Below are positions 13,393 through 24,835 of a DNA stretch of 64,000 nucleotides, in pieces. The notes beneath the pieces were generated by a model. It ran no database searches and was not told where the DNA came from. It worked only from the letters and a program-made list of their open reading frames with translations. Within the stretch, counting starts at the first letter, position 1; the number at the start of each line of letters is the position of its first letter. A program made the position numbers and the translations under genes. This DNA comes from Escarpia spicata (taxonomy: Eukaryota; Annelida; Polychaeta; Sabellida; Siboglinidae). Location: contig OZ023210.1 in the NCBI GenBank assembly GCA_963995525.1, forward strand, positions 1,637,163 through 1,701,162, read 5' to 3'.

Positions 13393-13668
13393 CTGATTGT
13401 TCCTACACTGCAGCATCACCATGGCCTGATCTGATCACCTGATTGTTCCTACACTGCATCATCACCATGGCCTGATCTGATCACCTGATTGTTCCTACAC
13501 TGCATCATCACCATGGCCTGATCTGATCACCTGATTGTTCCTACACTGCATCATCACCATGGCCTGATCTGATCACCTGATTGTTCCTACACTGCATCAT
13601 CACCATGGCCTGATCTGATCACCTGATTGTTCCTACACTGCATCATCACCATGGCCTGATCTGATCAC
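13393..13668. repeat. 46-bp minisatellite, 6 copies
   Basis: Six nearly identical units starting CTGATTGTTCCTACACTGCA and ending CTGATCTGATCAC, in exact 46-bp register. The high identity implies recent expansion. Confidence 0.97.
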
Positions 13669-13849
13669 CTGAGTCGCAAAAAAAATCAGTTACCCTATAC
13701 CAACCGAAATACTCGACTACCAGAGTGAGCCAGGCGTTGTACCATTGGAATTTCCTGACAACAACTCTCGTACCCGACAAGCTAAGCCTCTTCCTGGACG
13801 GGCCTCCCGCATCAGTCTTCTGACGCTCACAGTATCGTCACAATCAGAA

Positions 13850-14416
13850 TCAAAGTTCAAAGCTTCTGATAAAGTAGCCGAAATATATATGGTCGAGAAA
13901 AACCGGTTTTTTCAGGTGAAGAGCTGCTAATTCCCTGAAAGTTACAGACACGCGATTTATGGTGACTAAATTTGTCAAATCGGATGCGAGTGTCATATGT
14001 ATGATATAAGAAAATATTTCGTTCAGGAATACTGGCGGATTGCTCATTAGATCATCATCATCATCATTTCTATGTACTATTTTGCTGCGAGTAATGTCAA
14101 AAACTTCGTTACTTGTTGTAGTCCTATCATCGTCACCATCATCTAAGTCCGGTAAATCGTCGATCTTTGATTTATCGTTTAATGATCTATCTTCAATATG
14201 TTCGTTCCCACTGTCTGCCAACCCCCCTCCTCTGCCCTCGTCATCACTGTCAGTTAACCCTCCCCCTCCTCTGCCTTCGTCATCATTGTCAGCTAACCAC
14301 CCTTCTCTGCCCTCGTCCTCATTGTCAGCTAACTCTATTGTAACTTCTTCACGGCCGTCCCCGCTGTCAATCAATGAGGTGTGGGTACTGATCAATGTCC
14401 CTGACGATCTCTGCAC
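13850..14416 (-). CDS. Acidic-repeat hypothetical ORF inside the integrase element
   Basis: 188 residues open on the same strand as the integrase and downstream of it. Residues ~20-75 contain three to four imperfect acidic repeats (DNDDEGRGG type, from ~42-bp DNA repeats at 14213-14340), then an Asp-rich stretch around 90-120. The C-terminal part (PPVFLNEIFSYIIHM, then LASDLTNLVTINRVS) has a hydrophobic spacing loosely like an F-box, but this is weak. The start is uncertain, and it may be an exon or the 3' end of the element's own gene. Function unknown. Confidence 0.35.
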   Translation of the reverse strand: MQRSSGTLISTHTSLIDSGDGREEVTIELADNEDEGREGWLADNDDEGRGGGGLTDSDDEGRGGGLADSGNEHIEDRSLNDKSKIDDLPDLDDGDDDRTTTSNEVFDITRSKIVHRNDDDDDLMSNPPVFLNEIFSYIIHMTLASDLTNLVTINRVSVTFRELAALHLKKPVFLDHIYFGYFIRSFEL

Positions 14417-14487
14417 GTAAAGTGCGTCCAGATCTCAAAATCCCAACGTGGCTGAGCTGTTCGGCTATTGCCTGGAACTGGCAACTT

Positions 14488-15841
14488 CTATTCGGTTCTG
14501 ACCCTGAAGTCATGACAATCAAGCCAGTCTATTTCGCTCGTCGGACCAACATCTACGTAAATAAGTGTCATGATGTCGTTGACGGTTCGACGCCTCTTCT
14601 CTCGATATCTGGTCAAACGAGTGATGTCGCTAACAGACTTCCATTTGAGTTCCTTCTGCTGAGTAATGGGGGATACGAACTGCACTTTATAGCGCGCAAG
14701 TTTGTCATTTCTTCTGACAAAGTCACACTCTGTACAGTAATGGTGTTTGGTGACTTTAGATGTTGGGTCCTTCAGTTGCACCAAGACACGTGCGTCGATG
14801 TTGTAGAAAGAAGGGGGTTCTTCCTATTCCCCTCATTACCATTCGGTTGTAACAACGTTCATTTGCTTTACGCGCGGAATTGATAATTTTCAATCGGCGT
14901 GTTTCTGTATTAAGTAGGTCAGTGCGTCTGGGTGCTCTAACTCGGCGTACATAGCGTTCTTGACGTACATTTTTGAATAAACAGCCATGCAATGGACGAG
15001 TTACAACGTTATTCGCTCTCCCGAAGTAAACGTTCAATGGTGAATTATAGCCAAGTTCCTTTTTATTGTCGTTGTTCAGTATTGTACAATAGCGCGGAAC
15101 CTGCCCCACCCAGTTGACACGTTCATTGTCCTTTCGCGTCAAGTCATATATTATGTGTCATCTGATGGCACGATGGCATCTTTCAACCTTTTCCTGACGC
15201 TGTGGGTGATATGGGGAACAGGATATGACTCTGACTCTTAATTTCGTCATCAGTATCTCGACGGCCCCTCTGAATTCCCGACCTACGTCATGTTGTAGAA
15301 TAGGAGGAGGACCGTGTTCCATGTGGATTGTCGTGAGATGGTGGGCGATTTCCGTACTTCTTTTCGACGATAACGGTCGCATTCACATATATCGGCTGAA
15401 CACTTCCATGATTGTCAATGTGTACCTGTAATGTTTGCCCCTGTAGTCTATTGCATACCGTCGCATGTCCGTCAGATCTATTTGGTGCCTTATTTGCGTA
15501 TCTGACGCTCTGGTCGGTTTTAGCACAGCTCGGTCCCCAAATCTTGTCGATACCTTTTGGCACGGTGCGGAATTATCGAGATCACGTGTCAACTGGACTT
15601 CACTGATGCCATAAAATGTTGCCGCTAGTCGGTGGCGGATTATCCGTGCTCCAGATCTTTGGCGGCGTCCATGCGATCTTTGATTTGGGCAGGACAGATT
15701 TCTCACCAAGGTAAAGGACGCCGTTGTTAACGGATAGACTGTCCCTATTGCGCCAATAGCCAAATAGCGCAGTCCTTTGCGTTCGCGATCGCTGTGATAC
15801 CTCAACATTGAAGTCACCGTCCACACACTGTAATATGACAT
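14488..15841 (-). pseudogene. KRBA2/Ginger-type integrase remnant
   Basis: Read right to left. First comes a zinc-binding/N-terminal region with YGISEVQLTRDLD. Then DDE integrase core blocks follow: HQIDLTDMRRYAIDYRG carrying the first Asp, ending FSRYM. After an in-frame TGA at 15383-15385 the core continues with RPLSSKRSTEIAHHL, the second Asp in QHDVGREFRGAV and the Glu block SPYHPQRQEKVERCH. A second in-frame TGA at 15158-15160 precedes VNWVGQVPRYCTILNN and VYFGRANN. A frameshift near 14770 leads into a C-terminal segment with KYKVQF-type spacing (YKVQFVSPITQQK). The region before 15700 also appears in two frames. The residues match what I know of KRBA2-like integrases. The gene is clearly dead. 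Confidence 0.85.
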
Positions 15842-16845
15842 CTTATATCTCGTCAGGCATGGCCCGTCGTCCGAAACATTGACAACGGGTCAGGAATATA
15901 CACAATAGAACAAGTTCATTTTGCCGGATGTCGTACTCAAACAGGAACTCGTCACGTAGTCGTGTATAGGTTTTCACATTCTTCAGCCGCGACACCCTTC
16001 AGTCTTGTAAATGTCGAGGTAGCGTATTTTGCACGTGGAAGATGACGCCGTAGAGACAACTACGGTGTCGATGTTCGCCGATGCTGACACTTGTCACTTG
16101 TGAGCAGAGTTGACACTGCAAAAACAAAATGTATATAATATTATATTTTTATAGAAAATAGTTATCCGATTAATAATCTTATATATATATATATATATAT
16201 ATACTTTGCGTGGATGGCTGTCCGTCTGTCTGTCTCGTTATTGTCCGGGTTATAGTTAGATGCTAGTGAAATGACTTTTTGAAAAAGAAGCTGATATTTG
16301 TAGAGAAAACGCTAAACATCAGGGGTAACCTATTACTTGCGAAACTGTACATCACTGTTTATAACAATACTATTAAACTAGAAAGGAGGTACTCATTACA
16401 CCTTGATTTTGTTACATTGTGTAATGAGCTATTTACTGTCATATGTATCAGTTGGCATTTGATATGTTATTTGATAAATTTTGTTCTTGGCCAAATTACC
16501 GGTGGCCACATGTTTTCGGCAGAATATAGCACGCGGATATACTTGTTAATATTTGATGCCGTTTAAGCTTAACATTGCATAGTACGTGAACCAGGCTATA
16601 TGGTGTTGAGGGAAGTGATATATAGTGTATGATAATGTATGGGGCATGATTCACTGAACAGTTTTGTTTAATTTAAATTATGAGCGATCGCAGAATGCAA
16701 CGTTTAATTTGAGTATGTTTTCCAAAATACTAATCTTAGCGTCCAAATATGCTGTACTATTATTTAGATTTGCAAGCACTTTCACATAATAGTACAATTA
16801 GTAGTTTAGTAGTTTAGTAGTTTTATACAATGTATTTCTGCTAAA
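15842..16845. other. Inner flank of the integrase element; short (AT)n
   Basis: Sequence upstream of the integrase remnant. Contains an AT run at about 16181-16202 followed by TGTC repeats. No coding similarity recognised. Confidence 0.45.
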
Positions 16846-17340
16846 CATAATAATTAATAATTTACCATGAAAATTTGAGTATATTTAATTTAGTAGTCAA
16901 AAAATGTCCTAAACCAAAGGCGCCGAAACGACCAATATTGGCCCGTATTTGTCGGGTCGGAAACGATACCACTTCGGCGATGATGCAAATTCAGCGAATT
17001 TGTTTTCAAAACGCCACCAGTGCGACCGAAATGTCCCGCCGAAGTTACCAACTTTTACCGACTAGCCGAAGCGGTAAGACAGCCGAAGCTTCCTAAGTGC
17101 AAAAACGAAAAACGAGTGGCGCTGCAGTCGTATTTCGTTTTTTTTTCTGATGGAGTGAAAACGAAAAACGGTTTGTTTTATCGTTATTTTTTAACATGTA
17201 TTAGAAATACCGCGAATAGTAGATTGCATTTGTTTTTCGTTTTTCGTACTTCAACTATGAAAATGAAAAACGAACATTGTTTGCTTTTTTCTTTTTCGTT
17301 CGCAAATTTCAAAATGAAAAAGGAAAAATCGGTATATACA
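16846..17340 (-). repeat. Right long inverted repeat arm
   Basis: Inverse of 10993-11392. It is longer because of about 100 extra bases at roughly 17016-17112 that the left arm lacks. Confidence 0.85.
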
Positions 17341-17889
17341 CGGACCAGTAATACAGACATGGCCATTTGACTGTACCATCCAGCCCGTGTGGATGCCACT
17401 GTCAGCTATGAACATGCGCTCCACACAACCGGCACACATCGATCGATCACCCGACGCGCCGTCTTACACATGAGAAGACGGCTCAGTCGAAGTTACAAGA
17501 GCTTTCTGTGATCAAGAACAAATGACGCGTAAATGATTCGATTCAAGCTAATCATAAAACGTAAATATAGACACGAACGCGCGGCAAGGTATGGTCTGGA
17601 ATGCCAAATATCGTTATTTGCAGTTAACTTGAAATAAATTAACACATTAATGGTAACATTGTAAATGTCTATTGTAGGTGTTCCTCGTCAAATAACGCAA
17701 TATTTTGTTAGGGTTCAACCAAACCAGTGCCCACAATACACTTCAACACGAGTAAATGGCCAAACCCGTTACGTGAATTAGACGATCATCCTGCGTCAAT
17801 CGTACTACGGTTACAGCTGGTGTTGCAATGTCAAGAGTACGTTGACGTGACCGTAATGTTTGCATTAATGATTGACCAGCGAACTCTAT
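17341..17889. other. No gene recognised
   Basis: Unique sequence between the integrase element and the next repeat copy. Confidence 0.5.
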
Positions 17890-18200
17890 ACCGCTGTTTG
17901 CCATGCAAAACTAGCCCTGGCAGATCTCCTACGCGAAGTGCGGAAGTTAGCTGAGTCAAACTTGTAATTGACTTCGCTAGTCGCGACTGCGTCACCCGTG
18001 AGAACAGCGCAACTACCCGTCCCAACGGGCAGCTGAGCGGTATTGTGTATTCGAATAATTGCTTCTGCTTCCGAAACATTGCATTTAACACGAGCCACTG
18101 ATCTGGTGAGCGATTCCATAGGCTGAGCTTAAATTCAGAGTTTCGCAAAGCGACCAGCCAGGGGTACTGCTGGCTGGCACTGACGTAATCAGCAGCATAA
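17890..18200. mobile_element. Small inverted-repeat element, partial copy 1
   Basis: Similar along its length to 20048-20457, sharing CTGTTTGCCATGCAAAACTA at the left and GAGTTTCGCAAAGCGA near the right. Relative to the 20-kb copy it lacks ~110 bp of internal sequence and both outer ends. Confidence 0.85.
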
Positions 18201-19150
18201 CTGTTTTCGGGTGTTCATAGCTTCAAGTGGATTATCAAATACAGTCGCGTTCTGTGACTGTATCAGCGATGCCACCTGCCATTTACTATTGGCGAGAACT
18301 GTCATTTTCAACGGACAATAATTATAGCATGTATTACAGACTTTCTGCGGAAATTCTAATCGAATGCAAAAAAATGCCCTAACGTTATTTAAAATTGTGC
18401 CTAACGCTTTTATACAATGAACACATATTTATTTTAAAATATATACCCGATGGTCATAACACGGGTTAGATCAACAACGAGCGAATGAGAATTCAAAGAA
18501 AAACACGTAGGCGTTGAAAACAAAACCAATCACACGTAAGATTGTTTTTTTGATGCAAAGTAACACTTTTGCAGCGTTAATCTGGGAATGTGACGATAAA
18601 CTCTGCTTAGACGACGATTAGGTTTTGTTGCACCAGTGCCCCAGGCCGAAGAAGACGCAAATGCGGCTCTGTTGTGGTTCGAGGTATAATCGGAGGCAAT
18701 GTGAGATAAGGTGACTAATGTCGACTCGTCTATTCTCCACTCCTCTCCAAATTAATCTAATTACGCAATCATCTGTTTAGTGTAGCGTATTTGTTATTTG
18801 TGAGCATTACGTTATATCAAGCGCGTAACTTCACAGTTTTCCAGTGAAGAGTGAAGTAGCCAGTAAAGAGAGTAAAGAGGTAATTCCCACTGGAGCACAT
18901 CGACCCACGTTACTGGAATGTTTTTTATGTGACAACCATAAAATAAATGTTAAAACAAATGTACGTGAACTTTCGTTTGCTGATTTATTGGTACGCCAAA
19001 TATAATACAGCGTTTTTTATACGATAGAAACTTTATTATTTTATTTCATTTTTATTTCCACAGTATGTATTTTCTAATACACTGTATAAAGAGATGAACG
19101 ACCAGCGTGGGAACACACATTATTTGAATGTTGTAAACTATTAATACGTA
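18201..19150. other. No gene recognised
   Basis: Unique AT-rich sequence without coding similarity or recognisable repeats. Confidence 0.5.
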
Positions 19151-19830
19151 CCATCCTCGGAAGGCCGAGGTGGTAGTTGACTACAGTGCCCCTGGCAGAT
19201 ATCCTACGCACTGTAAGGACGTCCGCTGCGTCAGTTGTATTCCGTCCTATTTGCTGACTACAGTGCCACTGGCAGATATCCTATGCACTGTAAGGACGTC
19301 CGCTGTGTCAGTTGTATTCCGTCCTATCTGTTGACTACAGTGCCCCTGGCAGATATCCTACGCATTGTAAGGACGTCCGCTGTGTCAGTTGTATTCCGTC
19401 CTATTTGTTGACTACAGTGCCCTTGGCAGATACCCTACGCACTGTAAGGACGTCCGCTGCGTCAGATGTATTCCGTCCTATTTGTTGACTACAGTGCCCC
19501 TGGCAGATATCCTACGCACTGTAAGGACGTCCGCTGTGTCAGTTGTATTCCGTCCTATTTGTTGACTACAGTGCCCTTGGCAGATATCCTACGCACTGTA
19601 AGGACGTCCGCTGTGTCAGTTGTATTCCGTCCTATTTGTTGACTACAGTGCCACTGGCAGATATCCTACGCACTGTAAGGACGTCCGCTGCGTCAGATGT
19701 ATTCCGTCCTATTTGTTGACTACAGTGCCACTGGCAGATATCCTACTCACTCTAAGGACGTCCGCTGCGTCAGACGTATTCCGTCCTATTTGTTGACTTC
19801 GCTTGTCTCGACTGTAAACCACCTAAGAAC
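19151..19830. mobile_element. Small inverted-repeat element copy 2, holding a 77-bp satellite
   Basis: Begins CCATCCTCGGAAGGCC, a variant of the element's left end (CCATCCTCGCAAGCCAGG at 20030). Then eight exact 77-bp units run from 19176 to 19791, each starting GTTGACTACAGTGCC. A flank (TTGACTTCGCTTGTCTCGAC) follows that matches the internal TTGACTTCGC(T/C)AGTCGCGAC block of the other copies. The unit itself (CCTGGCAGATATCCTACGC) matches CCTGGCAGATCTCCTACGC of copy 1. Confidence 0.8.
19176..19791. repeat. 77-bp satellite, 8 copies
   Basis: Unit starts at 19176, 19253, 19330, 19407, 19484, 19561, 19638 and 19715, exact 77-bp spacing. Units contain GGACGTCCGCTG and TATTCCGTCCTATTTG and differ by a few point changes. 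Confidence 0.97.
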
Positions 19831-20028
19831 CTGCAGACGCCCCACAGGAATGGACCATTCAAGGAAGTTCCAATATTTACCAATCTGACCATCTACACGA
19901 GTTAGCGCAGTGCATTTCCTAATCATTATTTATTCTCCCCAAAGATTACGTATAACATAAAACACGATTGGCCAAACCCAGAACCCAGATAATCAATTGC
20001 CAGCAAAATGATTGGATAACGGGGCTCA

Positions 20029-20481
20029 TCCATCCTCGCAAGCCAGGGCTGTTTGCCATGCAAAACTAGCCCTGGCTGGTCCCCTACGCGAAGTGAGGAA
20101 GTTGGCCGAGTCAAACTAGTAATTGACTTCGCCAGTCGCGACTGCATCACCCGATAGAACAGCGCAAATACCCGCCCCAATTTGACGACGGATAACGACT
20201 TCTGGGAATCCCAATATATAATGACCCGTTCGTCCATTAGCACGAGCAGATTAGCGGTATTGTGTATTCGAATAATTGCTTCTACTTCCTAAACATTGCA
20301 TGTAACATAAGCCACGGTTGGTTGAAATTAGTTTGATTATGACCACCTGAGTAGATCTACTGATCTAGTGAGCGATTTGATAGGCTGAGCTTAAATTCAG
20401 AGTTTCGCAAAGCGATCAGCCAGGGGTACTACTGGCTGGGACTGACGTAATCAGCAGCAGCGACCCCTGGCGCGCGAGGAT
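20029..20481. mobile_element. Small inverted-repeat element, complete copy 3 (MITE-like)
   Basis: About 453 bp. The left end CCATCCTCGCAAGCCAGGG and the right end are inverted copies: the inverse of the right end is CCATCCTCGCGCGCCAGGG. The 7-bp GGGCTCA is present on both sides (20022-20028 and 20482-20488), or 7 of 8 positions if 8 bp are compared, which suggests a hAT-size target duplication. A second internal inverted pair, AGCCAGGGCT/AGCCCTGGCT, lies at the left. No coding capacity. Confidence 0.75.
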
Positions 20482-20580
20482 GGGCTCAGCGAACCATTTG
20501 CGTTTCGCAAGGCCATCTACCGGTGGTAGGAAGACTGATGTAGCCAGTAGCGCCCTCTGTCGCACGAGCGTCATACACAT

Positions 20581-21102
20581 AACGTTCGGAACATCGTGTG
20601 TACACCAGTCGCCTGTCGATCTACTACAGACAGAAGATGACGTTCGGAACATCGTGTGTACACCAGTCGTCTGTCGATCTACTACAGTCAGAAGATAACG
20701 TTCGGAACATCGTGTGTACACCAGTCGCCTGTCGATCTACTACAGACAGAAGATAACGTTCGGAACATCGTGTGTACACCAGTCGCCTGTCGATCTACTA
20801 CAGACAGAAGATAACGTTCGGAACATCGTGTGTACACCAGTCGCCTGTCGATCTACTACAGACAGAAGATAACGTTCGGAACATCGTGTGTACACCAGTC
20901 GCCTGTCGATCTACTACAGACAGAAGATAACGTTCGGAACATCGTGTGTACACCAGTCGTCTGTCGATCTACTACAGACAGAAGATAACGTTCGGAACAT
21001 CGTGTGTACACCAGTCGTCTGTCGATCTACTACAGACAGAAGATAACGTTCGGAACATCGTGTGTACACCAGTCGCCTGTCAATCTACTACAGACAGAAG
21101 AT
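20581..21102. repeat. 58-bp minisatellite, 9 copies
   Basis: Units begin AACGTTCGGAACATCGTGTG and end ACTACAGACAGAAGAT. Nine near-identical units in exact 58-bp register, starting about 100 bp to the right of element copy 3. Confidence 0.97.
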
Positions 21103-21713
21103 AACGTCAGCAAGGATGGGAATCGGTTAGTTTGTTTCGCACGGGAACGTCTGCAAGTCCTGACTGACTATGGCCAAGACATAACAACCATATTACGCAG
21201 CCCCAGCAGATGCTGCTGCATTTGATATACTTGTGACCAATCGGTGTCTTTACAAAAGTGTTCATAAAGGTATACCAATCTCTGATTAAATGACAAGACG
21301 CAGCGACATAAATGTGACCAACTTGTTGGCTGCATGCTTCTGTATATAACTCTAAGACTCCTGTGTATCTTAAACTACTCTGTATAAGAAAGACATTGGC
21401 ACCATGCCATGCACCTTATCTCATGTGATGGATAGTCGACATCTTAAGAAACGATCTCGCCGTGGCAGTGACCTCATTATGCAGTCCACGCACAAGATCA
21501 GCAAGCGACGGCAATACTGACCGATTTACAACCCCCAAGAGACAACTTATAATTATGTGCCTGGTCAATTATAGTTAATTAGCTGGTTCCACCAGGTCCA
21601 ATACTGCAGTGTATAGACAAAACGCGGTACGAGACATTAGTCATACCCACGACATTACTGTATGACGAAAGCCGCCTACCTCCAAGTTTAGCAATAATAA
21701 ACTGTGCGCGTGC
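21103..21713. other. No gene recognised
   Basis: Unique sequence between a minisatellite and a TG microsatellite. Confidence 0.5.
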
Positions 21714-22205
<492 letters not shown>

Positions 22206-22218
22206 GGCGTGTATGGCT

Positions 22219-22615
22219 CAGGGCCCAGGGACATATCTCTGTCTTGACGTGGGACTGGACAGAAGACTCAACGACATCCAGGGATCAGGAAACGTCTTTG
22301 TATTGCCGTGGGACTGGAGAGAAAACTTAACGACACCCAGACACGTCTCTGTTTTGACGTGAAACTGAAGACAAGATTAGGACAACACCCAGGGCCCAGG
22401 GACACGTCTCAGCCTTGACGTGGAACTGAAGACAAGACCTGACGACATCCAGGGCCCAGGGACACGTCTCAGCCTTGACGTGGAACTGAAGACAAGACCT
22501 GACGACAGCCGGACCCAGGGACACGTCTCTGTCTTGACATGTGACTGGAAATAATATTTTACGACATCCAGGGCCCAGGGACATGTCTCTGTCTTGACGT
22601 GGGATCATCCTCACA
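22219..22615. repeat. ~60-bp minisatellite, ~7 diverged copies
   Basis: Units contain CCAGGGCCCAGGGACACGTCT, then CTTGACGTGG and an AACTGAAGACAAGA segment. The two units near 22381-22500 are almost identical and the outer ones are diverged or shortened. An isolated related monomer lies at 23731-23795. Confidence 0.9.
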
Positions 22616-22910
22616 CGCCAGGAGCCGCTACTGATTACATCAGTCTCAGTATAACCTGGCAGATCGCCATGCGAAACTCTGAAGATACGCTCAGCCAATA
22701 ACATCATTCCATTCCAGTGGTCTTCTGTGTAGTCTTCGTGGACTGTTTGGGCAGAAAACGTAATTATTTGAATACACAATACCGCTCAGCTGCTTGTGAG
22801 AATAGTCGAATGGGTAATTATATTGGGAGTCCCTGAAATGGGGCGTGAGTCGGATGGGTGACGGCACTGTTCTCATGGACAGTACGGCGAAGTAAAATTT
22901 AATTATGATG

Positions 22911-23651
22911 TAGCGAAAAATCCTGCCGCTAAAAATACTACCGCATGTCACGAAGTACAGTTTTTCGCGGGGAAACGTCAGGGCTTGTTATATGGTAACA
23001 AGGGGCTATACGTATTCAGAATAATTTTACGACCAGGCAGGCAGGGCCCTACGTATACGTACGTTCATCCAGATTATATTATTTAGCGTAAAATGTTGAC
23101 TGATACTGAATAGGACAGTCGCGAAATTCGTTAATTGTAATGTTGTCATATTGTTATCTTAACACATTATAAACTCGAAGAACGATAGAACATGCGCAAA
23201 ACTAATAACTAATTAATTTAACTTTAATCGAGCTAGCGTATTAGGAAACACTGGGGATTGTAGTCATTTTTTCTCTCTTTGTAATAACATTTCCAAATTT
23301 TTTGTTGTTGCTAAGTTTAACTAGCATACCATGTAGACCCTATATATATTGATGTAGTTTTATTCAAAATATGATATTTGGATCGTTCAAAAAGTGTATA
23401 TCTCCTAAAGCAACCTTTAGAAGATACACATCACCATCACAAGAAACGGAGTCGCCAAATTACTTCATGACTTGTAAACAAACAATTCAACAGGACCAGA
23501 TGCCAGCCAGAAACCAGGGTAGGTGCGGCAGTATTTTACAGCTTGCTACCATATAACAAGCCCTAACGTCTTCCTGCGAAAAACTACTTCGGGACATGCG
23601 CATTAACGGTCGGTGCGGCAGTATTTTTCAGCGGCAGAATTTTTCGCTACA
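22911..23651. mobile_element. Foldback/MITE-like element with ~100-bp inverted arms
   Basis: Left arm 22911-23003 and right arm 23541-23651 are inverted copies. The outer ends read GTAGCGAAAAAT, and the arms share CTGCCGCT, CGCATGTC, GAAGTA and a TTGTTATATGGTA block. The ~540-bp interior shows no coding similarity. No target duplication is evident. Confidence 0.7.
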
Positions 23652-23717
23652 GTTGGTTTGATTCAGCTAACTTCCATAGAATGCGTAAGATTGTCAAGGG
23701 TAGTGGAGGTAGTGACA

Positions 23718-23795
23718 ACCCCTGGCTAGCGAGGATGTGTGTGACTTGAGAGGAGACTTAACGACACACAGGGTCCGGGGACATGTCGACATCAA
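23718..23795. repeat. Solo element end plus one 60-bp-family monomer
   Basis: CCCTGGCTAGCGAGGATG at 23719 resembles the right end of the 20-kb inverted-repeat element. It is followed by one diverged monomer (GGAGACTTAACGACACACAG, then GGGACATGTC) of the 22.2-22.6 kb array. Confidence 0.55.
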
Positions 23796-24582
23796 TCGTC
23801 AAGTAACAACGTTAACTTTTCATTTGTGCAACATGGTCCATTACAAGGTTAGTGTCGCAATTAGCAACACGATATTATCTGATGTTTCAACTACAACAAG
23901 TTCAACGACCTCGCACTTCGGTCGTCTACAATCAATCAATCAATCAATATGTTAATTTTTCCAACACATAACAGTACAGTTTTAGTAATTAAAGGAACTC
24001 ACAATGGTAGAAAAAGGGATATATTGAAGAAATATGTCTTATGTCTATGTATATCCCTGTACATTGCTTCTTAGTCGATTTATTGTAATAACATATATAC
24101 AGTTGTTAGTATTCATAGCAGTCATTCGACATTTTTTATTATTAATTACACTACTAAACAAGTCAGTAATAGTATACATCAATTAATCAATCAAACAATC
24201 ATAACTGAAAATAACAAAAACCTTCATACACTAGTTACTGTTGAACTATTGAGCTCAGATCGCCGGCTAATGACGTCACTAGTTCTACTTCAAACGCACT
24301 GATATGTACTCACGTGAATGGGCTCGTATACTGATCTCAACGGATTTGAGCTTGTCATCACGTCCTTTCCTTGTGTATCTGCATCGTGCAGTTAGTCGCT
24401 GAACGTTGTGTATGAACGACCTGGTCGCGTAAACCACTCTCCTCCAATCTAAGACGTTCGTGTAACAGCGAGATATTGGCAAATGAAATACATGATCGAT
24501 CACCGAGACACTTCAATTCACGAGAGTATCAACTGCGACTTAAGGTCGACATTGTACAACACCAAACAAGCCACCGACTTGT
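23796..24582. other. No gene recognised
   Basis: AT-rich unique sequence with short CAAT repeats near 23930-23945. No coding similarity. Confidence 0.5.
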
Positions 24583-24835
24583 AACACAGTCTGATGACTC
24601 AATGACACAGACTGGTGACTTAATGACACAGACTGGTGACTCCGTGACACAGACTGATGTTTCAATGACACAGACTGGTGACTCAGTGACACAGACTGAT
24701 GAGTCAATGGCACCGAGTGATGACTCTGTGACACAGACTGATGTATCAGTGACACAGACCGATGTCACAATGACACAGACTGGTGACTCAATGACTCAGA
24801 CTGGTGACTCAATGACTCAGACTGGTGTACCAGTC
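24583..24835. repeat. 21-bp minisatellite, 12 copies
   Basis: The unit resembles ATGACACAGACTGGTGACTC. Divisible by three, so it reads as a 7-residue repeat (MTQTGDS) on the plus strand and SVCVTES on the minus. No other sign of a gene. Confidence 0.95.

Larger units (their letters stand above)
10993..17340 (-). mobile_element. Candidate Ginger-type DNA transposon with long inverted repeats
   Basis: A ~6.35-kb unit bounded by long inverted repeats: left arm 10993-11392, right arm 16846-17340. The outer ends are TGTATATACCG on the left and its exact inverse, CGGTATATACA, on the right. Inside lies a minus-strand integrase remnant of the KRBA2/Ginger type (14488-15841), an acidic ORF (13850-14416) and four tandem arrays. 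DDE integrases related to LTR-retrotransposon integrases but flanked by inverted repeats are the hallmark of Ginger transposons, which is my basis for the name. No convincing target-site duplication is visible: the flanks next to the ends differ. Two chance inverted copies of a dispersed repeat remain an alternative. Confidence 0.6.

Noticed and set aside
13393..13668. Regular 46-bp repeats considered as a CRISPR array
   Set aside because: Units are contiguous with no variable spacers and the DNA is eukaryotic; a plain minisatellite. The same applies to the 58- and 77-bp arrays.
10993..17340. Target-site duplication of the Ginger-type candidate
   Set aside because: The bases just outside the two ends (ATCC... 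on the left, CGGA... on the right) do not agree at 4 or 5 bp.
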